A program made the position numbers and the translations under genes. Below, piece by piece: positions 6,631 through 12,618 of a stretch of DNA of 12,618 nt; the first letter of the stretch is position 1; the number at the start of each line of letters is the position of its first letter. The stretch comes from Dictyoglomota bacterium (lineage in GTDB: Bacteria; Dictyoglomota; Dictyoglomia; Dictyoglomales; Dictyoglomaceae): assembly GCA_029776735.1 (NCBI GenBank), contig JAKOUL010000103.1:1-12618 (forward strand), in the 5' to 3' direction. The notes under the pieces were generated by a model. That model saw only the letters and a list, made by a program, of their open reading frames with translations, was not told the origin of the DNA and did not search any database.

Positions 6631-8271
6631 AGCCTTTTCTCTTCTCCTTATATTATTTACCTCATAGAACTCTTGAGCAATATTTACACAATGGTCGCTT
6701 ATCCTTTCCAAATCAATCAGAAGATCTGAGAATATTATTCCAGCTACAGGATTACATAGTCCCTTCTTCATTCTTTCAATATGATTTTCCTTAGACTCTT
6801 TCACCTTATAGTCCACAAGATCTTCTCTCTTAAGAATGTCATCAAGGTAAGAAAGATTACTATCCTTTATCATGTCAAAAGAATCCTTTATGTTTCGGTC
6901 TATCAGATCTTTCAGATTTGTAAGATCTCTCCATGCATATTCACTAAATTCAACCTTTTCTGAGATCTTTGCATCTACCTTCTCCATTACATTTGTAAGA
7001 TGATCTGCTATTCTCTCCACATCATCTACAGCTCTTAAAATAGCATTTAATTCCTTTGCCTCTCCTTCGGAAAGAGGATCTATAGAAAGTTGAGTAAGAT
7101 AATTTATTAGTGAAGCTTTAAGCTCATCAGTAATATCTTCCATCGTAAAAATATCTTTAGAGTACTGAGTGGAATTTTTGAATACAGATTCCATAGAAAG
7201 ATTATACATATCCTTTACAATCTCTGTCATATTAATAAGCTCATTCTTGGCAGCCTCCAATGCTGTAGATGGAGTATTAAGAAGCTGTGGCTTAAGAAAG
7301 GTAGCATCTCTTCTGTAAATCTTCTCTTCCCCTGGAAGGATCCTTCTAATAAAGTTAGCATATTGTTTTGTAAAAAAGATCCAGAAAGAAGCCCATATTA
7401 CATTAAATAACGTATGAGCATTCGCCACTTGTCTTGCAGTATCTGCTGAAGTTAATATTACTAACTTCTCAAAATAAGGAAGGAAAGGAAATAGAAGAGC
7501 TACTCCTATAACATTAAATAAGAGGTGAGCAAGGGCAGTTCTTTTAGCAGATGTATTCGTACCTACAGAGGCTATCAAAGTTGTAACACATGTACCAATA
7601 TTAGCGCCTAAAACAATAGGTACCGCAGCAGATATTCCTATGGCACCTTTTGATGCAAGAGCCACTACAACACTTGTGGTAACACTACTACTTTGAATAA
7701 TACCTGTTATAACAGCACCAGTTAAAATTCCTAATATACTATATTTCCCTAATGATACCATTGCATTATGAAAAGGAGCCCAATTACTTAAGGCAGAAAG
7801 AGAAGACTGCATAATATAAAGACCCATAAATATTAGTCCAAAGCCAAAAACAGCTTCTCCCACATTACGCATATATTTTCTTTTTCCAAAAAATAGCAAA
7901 ATAAATCCTAAAAGGAGAAAATAAGGAGCAAAAGCAGTAAAATTGAAAGCTACAAGCTGTGCAGTAATAGTAGTACCAATATTTGCGCCAAAAATTATTC
8001 CTAATGCCCCTTCCAAAGTTAGAAGCCCTGCATTTACAAAAGTTACAGTAAGCACAGTAACGGCACTACTACTTTGAACTATTGAAGTCACAAGAGTACC
8101 AATAAGAAGGCCTTTAAAGGGTGAAGAATTAAGTTTTCCAAAAATACTACGTAGCCTTGTGCCAGCAGCTTTCTCTAAACCAGTGCTCATCTGTATTATA
8201 CCGAAAAGGAAGAGACTTAAACCCCCTAAAAGAAGTCCTACATCCTGGTAAGTTAGAGAAAGTTTTTCCAT
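6622..8271 (-). CDS. Na+/phosphate cotransporter (NptA/PNaS type) with PhoU-like C-terminal domain
   Basis: This 549-residue inner-membrane transporter has two inverted repeat halves. The first holds TSIVQSSSAVTVLTV (62-76) and FGANIGTTITA (94-104). The second holds GIIQSSSVTTSVVVA (190-204) and LGANIGTCVTTLIA (221-234). QSSS followed by GANIGT, present twice, is the signature of the Na/Pi cotransporter family. Several other hydrophobic helices run up to about residue 300. From about 330 to 540 the protein is soluble, charged and helical, with repeated DDVERIADHLTN and DLERISDHCVNI motifs characteristic of PhoU. This tail may sense phosphate status or gate the transporter. The ATG at 8269-8271 has GAGGGG upstream. 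Its 3' end overlaps the convergent manC by 9 nt. The direction of transport in vivo is open, since the related E. coli YjbB is linked to phosphate export. Confidence 0.93.
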   Translation of the reverse strand: MEKLSLTYQDVGLLLGGLSLFLFGIIQMSTGLEKAAGTRLRSIFGKLNSSPFKGLLIGTLVTSIVQSSSAVTVLTVTFVNAGLLTLEGALGIIFGANIGTTITAQLVAFNFTAFAPYFLLLGFILLFFGKRKYMRNVGEAVFGFGLIFMGLYIMQSSLSALSNWAPFHNAMVSLGKYSILGILTGAVITGIIQSSSVTTSVVVALASKGAIGISAAVPIVLGANIGTCVTTLIASVGTNTSAKRTALAHLLFNVIGVALLFPFLPYFEKLVILTSADTARQVANAHTLFNVIWASFWIFFTKQYANFIRRILPGEEKIYRRDATFLKPQLLNTPSTALEAAKNELINMTEIVKDMYNLSMESVFKNSTQYSKDIFTMEDITDELKASLINYLTQLSIDPLSEGEAKELNAILRAVDDVERIADHLTNVMEKVDAKISEKVEFSEYAWRDLTNLKDLIDRNIKDSFDMIKDSNLSYLDDILKREDLVDYKVKESKENHIERMKKGLCNPVAGIIFSDLLIDLERISDHCVNIAQEFYEVNNIRRREKALV

Positions 8272-8307
8272 TAATAAACCCCTCTATTAAAATTATGTTA
8301 CAAAAGT

Positions 8308-8316
8308 ATTATATCA
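8308..8316 (-). promoter_or_regulatory. extended -10 promoter of the Na+/phosphate cotransporter
   Basis: On the minus strand this reads TGATATAAT, identical to the dcd extended -10 element. Transcription would start near 8301, about 30 nt before the ATG. The expected -35 position is G-rich and has no match. It gives the transporter its own start in the 80-nt gap after the epimerase gene. Confidence 0.55.
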
Positions 8317-8351
8317 TCAAAATCTCACCTCCCCCCATTTTTAACATATTT

Positions 8352-9371
8352 TTAAAATAATTTATTATAACCTTCCAAAAGTACTTTTAGAGGGATAAGT
8401 CTTCTCTTGTAATAAGGGGATTTTTTAAGCAAAATAAATCTTACTGTAGGTCTAAACAGCTTAATAAAAAATATTCTATATCCTAATTCCCTTTTAACAT
8501 CTTCCACATAATCTTCAATAGTCCTTCTCTGATAATGTAAGATTTCCTCACTTTCTTTAGTATCAAGCCAATCAGTAGCAAAAAACTTATCAGAGAAAGC
8601 CTCTTCAGGAAGCATTCCCACACCTATACTTTCTAATACTCTCTGCAAGATATCCCTATAATAGTATTGACATTTAGGACCTCCACCAATAAGAAGCACC
8701 TTGCCCCAAATCTTCTCACTCCTTACTCCCTTTGCAATAGCAAGACCTACATCCTTTGTATGTACATATTCCATTCTATTTTCAAGAGGCACATCAAACA
8801 TTCCTATATCAAGCTTTACACTTATAGGAAGTGAAGCTGCCAATCTATAGATACTCCAGGTAAGATTAGAATTCTTAATAAGATTCTCGCATTCTACCTT
8901 ATGCCTTGAATAATGTTCTGGAGGATTTAGAGGATCATCAACCTTTCTTGGTGGCACAAGATTTTGAGTAATACCAAAGACATGCAATGAAGAGGTAAAA
9001 ATAATTTTTTTAGGATAAGAAGCTTTTTCCATAGCATCCACAAGATTTTTTGTACCAATAACATTTACTTTATAGGCTATATCTGGTACTTTCTCTGATT
9101 CTAAACCTGTAACAGAAAGCTTTGGAATTATAAAAGCAAGATGTACAGCTATATCCTGATCTTTAAGAGCTTCTTCTATATCTTCCTCTCTTGTGATATC
9201 CCCCCAAAAAACTTCAATTCTTTCCCCATATTCCTTTTTCAATCTCTTAAATATCTTCTCATTTCTTTTATTCTTTAAATCAAAACATCTAACTTTATCC
9301 CCTTGCCTTATAATCTCCTCAATAGCACTCAAACCTATATTCCCAAAGGCACCTGTGAGAAGAACTTTCAT
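8352..9371 (-). CDS. NAD-dependent epimerase/dehydratase (extended SDR)
   Basis: The 339-residue protein begins MKVLLTGAFGNIG. It has the Rossmann dinucleotide motif TGAFGNIG (6-13), an acidic D31 after strand beta-2 that favours NAD over NADP, and GDITREEDI (58-66), which resembles the adenine-binding loop. It also has IFTSSLHVFG (124-133) and the catalytic YxxxK as YSRHK (154-158). These place it among extended short-chain dehydrogenases such as sugar-nucleotide epimerases. The substrate cannot be read from sequence. I chose the ATG at 9369-9371, which fits the family N terminus and has GGGAG about 9 nt upstream. A TTG at 9392 would add seven residues inside the TetR gene. The gene starts 4 nt after the TetR stop, so the pair is cotranscribed and probably controlled by that repressor. 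The basic, hydrophobic C terminus (FFIKLFRPTVRFILLKK) could touch the membrane. Confidence 0.88.
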   Translation of the reverse strand: MKVLLTGAFGNIGLSAIEEIIRQGDKVRCFDLKNKRNEKIFKRLKKEYGERIEVFWGDITREEDIEEALKDQDIAVHLAFIIPKLSVTGLESEKVPDIAYKVNVIGTKNLVDAMEKASYPKKIIFTSSLHVFGITQNLVPPRKVDDPLNPPEHYSRHKVECENLIKNSNLTWSIYRLAASLPISVKLDIGMFDVPLENRMEYVHTKDVGLAIAKGVRSEKIWGKVLLIGGGPKCQYYYRDILQRVLESIGVGMLPEEAFSDKFFATDWLDTKESEEILHYQRRTIEDYVEDVKRELGYRIFFIKLFRPTVRFILLKKSPYYKRRLIPLKVLLEGYNKLF

Positions 9372-9375
9372 GATA

Positions 9376-9960
9376 TCACTCTCCCTTCTCAATACTTGAA
9401 ATTATCAATTTAATACCTTCTTTACTGATTTTTCCCCAATCTTTCAAGGGGTCAAAAATCTCCTGCAAGATAGTCCCTAAGGAAAAAGAGATTAAAGTGC
9501 GAGATATTATATGAGGATCTACATCTACAAAACTTCCCTCTCTTACACCCTCTTCAATAAGTTGAGAGAAATATTCTTCATATTTATTAAAATACTCTCC
9601 AAGCCTTTTTAAAATTTTTTCATCCTTTACTCCCCATCGTAAAAATTCAAGAAAGAGGAAAAACTTATCTTTGGATTCCTGAAATATATCCTCAAAGATC
9701 TCTGTCATCCTCAAAATGCTATCAGGAACATTTCCTGAAACCTCTTTATAAGTTTGGAGTCTCTCTGAAAGTTCAAGAAGCCATTTATCAAGTACCTCTA
9801 AGAAAAAACTCTCCTTAGTAGGGAAATAATGGAAAAAGGCTCCTTTACTTACACCTGCTCCTTCACATATATCGGATATACTAGTGGCATTGTATCCATT
9901 CTTAGAAAAAAATTCTTCACCTATCTCCACAAGCCTATCTTTTGTACTTTTCTCTTTCAT
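9376..9960 (-). CDS. TetR/AcrR family transcriptional repressor
   Basis: The 194-residue protein has the standard N-terminal TetR DNA-binding domain: RLVEIGEEFFSKNGYNATSI, then the helix-turn-helix ISDICEGAGVSKGAFFHYFPTKESFF (about 28-53). The helical C-terminal domain is variable and its ligand cannot be predicted. The ATG at 9958-9960 has GGGAGG 6 nt upstream. A near-perfect palindrome of the TetR operator type lies just upstream over the expected transcription start, so autorepression with control of the downstream epimerase gene is likely. The domain architecture is intact and of normal length. TetR regulators of this pattern often respond to lipophilic or toxic compounds or to acyl-CoA, and nothing in the window decides between these. 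Confidence 0.94.
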   Translation of the reverse strand: MKEKSTKDRLVEIGEEFFSKNGYNATSISDICEGAGVSKGAFFHYFPTKESFFLEVLDKWLLELSERLQTYKEVSGNVPDSILRMTEIFEDIFQESKDKFFLFLEFLRWGVKDEKILKRLGEYFNKYEEYFSQLIEEGVREGSFVDVDPHIISRTLISFSLGTILQEIFDPLKDWGKISKEGIKLIISSIEKGE

Positions 9961-9972
9961 TTTTTGCCTCCC

Positions 9973-9990
9973 ATACCGACCAGTCGGTAT
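9973..9990. promoter_or_regulatory. TetR-type operator palindrome
   Basis: ATACCGACCAGTCGGTAT has 8-base perfect arms (ATACCGAC / GTCGGTAT) around a CA centre. The inner ACCGACnnGTCGGT matches a common TetR-family operator form, and its GC-rich core stands out from the AT-rich surroundings. It lies from about 13 to 30 nt upstream of the TetR start codon and covers the predicted transcription start, so binding would block initiation. No second copy is seen in the window. Confidence 0.85.
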
Positions 9991-9994
9991 ATAT

Positions 9995-10003
9995 ATTATA
10001 ACA
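9995..10003 (-). promoter_or_regulatory. extended -10 promoter of the TetR-epimerase operon
   Basis: On the minus strand this reads TGTTATAAT, an extended -10 element with a perfect TATAAT (9995-10000). The predicted start is near 9988, within the operator palindrome. The -35 position is T-rich with no clear TTGACA. The agreement of promoter, operator and gene supports the call. Confidence 0.65.
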
Positions 10004-10061
10004 AAAAAATAAAGATAAGAAAATAATATTGAAGAATTAAGTAAGAAAGATGAGAAGTATA

Positions 10062-11300
10062 TTATTCTATTTTTATAATCTCTCTTCTAAGAAAATCCAA
10101 AGCATTTATAGTAGTCATAAGTCTAATTCTATCCCTATCCCCACTAAGCCTTAACTCTTTATATGAGAGCTTTCCTTTAATATAAAGTCCTAAATAAACA
10201 AGACCTATAGGCTTTTCCTCACTACCTCCTTCGGGTCCTGCTATTCCAGTAGCTGAAAGACCAATATGAGAAGAAGAAAGTAAAGCTACATTTTTAGCCA
10301 TCTCCATAGCACATTCCTTACTTACTGCTCCATATCTTTTAAGAATCTCTTCAGAGATATTAAGCCTATTTATCTTAGCCTCATTACTATAAGCCACAAC
10401 TCCCTCTAAAAGCACCTTTGATACACCTGGCACATTTACAAGTCTGGAAGTAATCATTCCACCTGTGCAAGATTCTGCTATAGAGATCGTTAGACTTTTA
10501 TTTATAAGAAGCCTCACTACTACTTCTTCTAAGGTGATATCTCCTTCTCCATAAATATATTCCCCTATTCTTTTTTTAATCTCTTCAACCACAGGTTCTA
10601 TTAACTTCTCCGCCTCATCCTTAGTTTTTGCCTTCGCAGTAATTCTTAAAATAGCCTCTCCTTCCTTTGCATAGGGAGCTATTGTGGGATTTGTTTGATT
10701 CTCTATAAGATCACGAACCCTTTCTTCCATAAAGCTTTCTCCAAGAACACACACCCTTAAAACTCTTGAGTAAATAGTCTCTGAAGAAAGGGAAGAAAGG
10801 AAAGGAACTACATAGTTTTCAAACATAGGGACCATTTCCTTGGGAGGTCCAGGAAGAAGAATTAAGATTTTATCCTTTTCTTCTAAGAGGATCCCAGGAG
10901 CAGTCCCATAGTCATTAAGTATAGGACTACTTCCTTCAATTATATATGCCTGTTTTATATTTCCAGAAGTTAAAGGGAGTCCTCTTTTCTCAAAAGAATA
11001 TTTTATTCTTTTTAATGATTCCTCATCAATAATCAGTTTTTTACCAAAAAATTCAGCAGCCACTTCTTTGTTAAGATCATCTTTGGTAGGTCCAAGACAA
11101 CATGTAGCAATCACCATATCACTTCTTGAGAAGGCAATCTCAAAGGTTTTCTTTAGCCTTCCAGGATTATCCCCTACAGATGTATGAAAATATACATTAA
11201 TACCAAGATCTGCAAGTCTTCTTCCCAGATATTGGGCATTAGTGTTTAAAATATCTCCAAGGAGAATCTCTGTCCCTATGGATATTATTTCACATATCAT
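10062..11300 (-). CDS. cinA: CinA family protein (MoCF domain plus NMN deamidase domain)
   Basis: This full-length 412-residue CinA has two domains. The N-terminal MoCF-like/COG1058 domain (1 to about 170) begins ICEIISIGTEILLGDILNTNAQYLGRRL and is linked in this family to ADP-ribose and NAD-derivative pyrophosphatase activity. The C-terminal PncC domain (about 255-412) deamidates nicotinamide mononucleotide to NaMN and recycles NAD. It shows AESCTGGMITSRLVNVPG (275-292), GVVAYSN (300-306) and SATGIAGPEGG (349-359), with S277 as the likely nucleophile. The conserved TGGLGPTKDD loop reads T-CCLGPTKDD here (66-75), with both glycines replaced by cysteines; the rest of the loop is intact. The ATG at 11298-11300 has GGGGGT 8 nt upstream. 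CinA is named for competence in Streptococcus, but NAD salvage is the general role. The gene is transcribed alone, away from the HD-GYP gene. Confidence 0.95.
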   Translation of the reverse strand: MICEIISIGTEILLGDILNTNAQYLGRRLADLGINVYFHTSVGDNPGRLKKTFEIAFSRSDMVIATCCLGPTKDDLNKEVAAEFFGKKLIIDEESLKRIKYSFEKRGLPLTSGNIKQAYIIEGSSPILNDYGTAPGILLEEKDKILILLPGPPKEMVPMFENYVVPFLSSLSSETIYSRVLRVCVLGESFMEERVRDLIENQTNPTIAPYAKEGEAILRITAKAKTKDEAEKLIEPVVEEIKKRIGEYIYGEGDITLEEVVVRLLINKSLTISIAESCTGGMITSRLVNVPGVSKVLLEGVVAYSNEAKINRLNISEEILKRYGAVSKECAMEMAKNVALLSSSHIGLSATGIAGPEGGSEEKPIGLVYLGLYIKGKLSYKELRLSGDRDRIRLMTTINALDFLRREIIKIE

Positions 11301-11324
11301 AAATTTTTACCCCCATAATTTGTA

Positions 11325-11330
11325 ATTATA
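11325..11330 (-). promoter_or_regulatory. -10 box of cinA
   Basis: A perfect TATAAT on the minus strand lies 24 nt upstream of the cinA ATG. The start would be near 11318, giving a leader under 20 nt that still contains the GGGGGT Shine-Dalgarno. No convincing -35 or TG element accompanies it, so the call is tentative in such AT-rich DNA. Confidence 0.4.
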
Positions 11331-11342
11331 GTTTATTTATTT

Positions 11343-11371
11343 TTGAAAAAAACATTTTAAAATGTTATTAT
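11343..11371 (+). promoter_or_regulatory. promoter of the GAF/HD-GYP gene
   Basis: TTGAAA (11343-11348), a 17-base spacer and TATTAT (11366-11371) match the sigma-A boxes at five of six positions each. A start near 11378 would give a leader of about 29 nt to the TTG start codon. A 16-base perfect palindrome fills the spacer. Confidence 0.5.
11351..11366. promoter_or_regulatory. 16-base perfect palindrome, possible operator
   Basis: AACATTTTAAAATGTT is self-complementary over all 16 bases. It lies between divergent cinA and HD-GYP genes, inside the spacer of the HD-GYP promoter, and touches the first base of its -10 box. This suits a dimeric regulator. No candidate regulator is encoded beside it. 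Confidence 0.45.
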
Positions 11372-11406
11372 AAATTAAATAAACTTCATAGAAAAGGTAA
11401 AAAAAA

Positions 11407-12618
11407 TTGAGATGCATTGATCTAATTCTACAAATTAAGGATGAAATAGAGCAAGCAAATACCATTGAAGACATCCTTTTAAGGACATCTAAACTTTTAA
11501 TAGAAAATTTAGGTATTTATATAACCTTAGAGCATACAAATAATCCACTTGATCTAAAAGAAAAAATTTCAGATAAAAGATTCTCAATCCCTATCCAAAC
11601 TACTTACTTTTCCTTTATCTTTACCGCAGAAAGTAGAGATAAAGTTTTAGAAGAGGAAGAGATAAAATTCCTTAAGATTTTAGCCTTAGAGATTGAAGCA
11701 TATTTAGAAAAGGAAGATACAAAAATCTTAAGAGATCTTACCTTTTCTTTCATATCTAAGAGAACTATCAATGAACTTTTTGAAGAAACTCTAAAAGAAT
11801 TAGAGAGTATTATACCTTATACCTCTGCAAACATTGGAATCTTAGAAGGTGATACTCTTCAATATCTTTCTTTTTTGGGATATGAGAAATATGACTCAGA
11901 TAATTTTATGAAATCTTTTAGAATGAATAGAGAAGAGTTTCATACCCTTGATACTGTTTTGCAAAGTAAGAAACCTCTTCTTGTAGAGAATACAGAAAAA
12001 TGTCCATTCTGGATCTCTATCCCAGAAACTTCATGGATAAAGTCCCATCTTATGATTCCTATACCTTTTAATAATGAAATTAGTGGTATCATAAGTTTTG
12101 ATAGTGATAAAGCTTATACATTCTCTCAGGAAGATATAGAAAAAATAAATCCCATACTCCCAATTCTTGCAGTTTCTCTTGAGAATGCAAGGCTCTATGA
12201 GTCTCTTAATAAAGAATTAAAAGAGAAAACTTGTATTGAGAGAAAATTACAATCTTCCCTTTATCAAGTAATAAAAATTACTTCAGATATCATGGGACTA
12301 AAGGATTCCTATACTTCAGAGCATCAAAAAAGAGTAGCAAGAATTTCTGTGGCTATTGGAAGAGAAATGGGTCTTTCTCAAGAAAGATTAAGATTTATTA
12401 CATTATGTGCTCTTCTTCATGATATTGGAAAGATCGCTATACCCTCTGAAATAATAAATAAGCCATCTTCATTAACCCCTCTTGAAAGAGAAATTATGAA
12501 TACTCATCCAGAAATAGCATATAATCTTCTCAAAAAGGTAAATATATTAAGAGAAATTGCCCCTGTAGTATATCAACATCATGAAAGATTAGATGGTTCT
12601 GGTTATCCTTTAGGATTA
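11407..12618 (+). CDS. GAF domain/HD-GYP cyclic-di-GMP phosphodiesterase-like protein, partial at 3' end
   Basis: An open frame of 404 codons reaches the window edge. The only plausible start is a TTG at 11407-11409 with AAGG 9 nt upstream: an in-frame TAA lies at 11398-11400, and the next in-frame ATG is far inside. Residues 1-105 look like a degenerate GAF-type sensor. A clearer GAF domain covers about 120-265 (NELFEETLKELESIIPYTSANIGILEGD... to LIMIPIPF-like and FSQEDIEKI blocks). A short coiled coil (ARLYESLNKELKEK...) leads to the HD-GYP domain from about 290. There TSEHQKRVARIS (H306), LLHDIGKIAIP (H338/D339), THPEIAYNLL (H367) and HHERLDGSGYP (391-401) give the metal ligands and the GYP signature. 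The catalytic set visible so far is intact, so hydrolysis of c-di-GMP or a related cyclic dinucleotide is expected. The ligand of the GAF domains is unknown. The protein is cytoplasmic, with no membrane segment seen. Confidence 0.9.
   Translation, partial: MRCIDLILQIKDEIEQANTIEDILLRTSKLLIENLGIYITLEHTNNPLDLKEKISDKRFSIPIQTTYFSFIFTAESRDKVLEEEEIKFLKILALEIEAYLEKEDTKILRDLTFSFISKRTINELFEETLKELESIIPYTSANIGILEGDTLQYLSFLGYEKYDSDNFMKSFRMNREEFHTLDTVLQSKKPLLVENTEKCPFWISIPETSWIKSHLMIPIPFNNEISGIISFDSDKAYTFSQEDIEKINPILPILAVSLENARLYESLNKELKEKTCIERKLQSSLYQVIKITSDIMGLKDSYTSEHQKRVARISVAIGREMGLSQERLRFITLCALLHDIGKIAIPSEIINKPSSLTPLEREIMNTHPEIAYNLLKKVNILREIAPVVYQHHERLDGSGYPLGL

Noticed and set aside
6610..6650. AGAAGAAAAA...TTTTCTCTTCT as a bidirectional terminator
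   Set aside because: The stem needs a bulge and is almost free of G-C pairs.
9372..9392. TTG start adding MRRESDI to the epimerase
   Set aside because: The family N terminus is MKVLLTGAFG; the extension lies inside the TetR gene and reads through the GGGAG site.
9829..10026. Plus-strand open frame of 65 codons
   Set aside because: It runs antisense to the TetR gene and its operator, has low-complexity aromatic composition and no ribosome site.
10022..10066. AATAATAT / ATATTATT inverted repeat after cinA as a terminator
   Set aside because: An all-AT 8-base stem with a 29-base loop is too weak and has no proper U-tract.
1..12618. CRISPR array, tRNA, rRNA, transposase or prophage signals
   Set aside because: No regularly spaced repeats, no structured RNA gene and no mobile-element proteins were seen on either strand.

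Overview
The window is a compact, AT-rich bacterial chromosome segment. Its proteins are rich in Lys, Glu and Ile, arginine is mostly AGA/AGG and isoleucine often ATA. Shine-Dalgarno sequences of the GGAGG type are strong and intergenic gaps are short. This fits an anaerobic thermophile. The protein set recalls Dictyoglomus, but that is recognition from memory and no search was run. I see no rRNA, tRNA, CRISPR array, insertion sequence or phage gene, and no convincing intrinsic terminator. No stretch without a gene exceeds 150 bases.

Left block, minus strand (1-2183): a small sigma-70-like factor, a 63-residue two-helix membrane protein, a MoxR-type AAA+ ATPase and the start of a DUF58 protein cut by the window edge. 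They read as one operon from a promoter at about 2212-2240. Diverging from it on the plus strand (2330-6630) are dcd (probably the dUMP-forming type), a mutarotase-like DUF4380 protein, zwf (glucose-6-phosphate dehydrogenase) and manC (GDP-mannose synthesis). The first three genes are packed within 3-4 nt, and manC follows after 58 nt.

Middle block, minus strand (6622-9960): a Na+/phosphate cotransporter with a PhoU-like tail, whose 3' end overlaps manC by 9 nt. Upstream of it is a TetR regulator followed 4 nt later by an NAD-dependent epimerase/dehydratase. The TetR gene has a clear palindromic operator at its own start site.

Right block: cinA (minus, 10062-11300), and diverging from it a GAF/HD-GYP signalling protein (plus, from 11407) that starts with TTG and runs off the window.

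No wholly new system is evident. The most useful leads are two palindromes lying inside promoter spacers, the TetR operator over a start site, a run of extended -10 promoters, the sigma/MoxR/DUF58 operon, the pairing of a mutarotase-like protein with zwf, and unusual residues in two conserved motifs (CinA and ManC).
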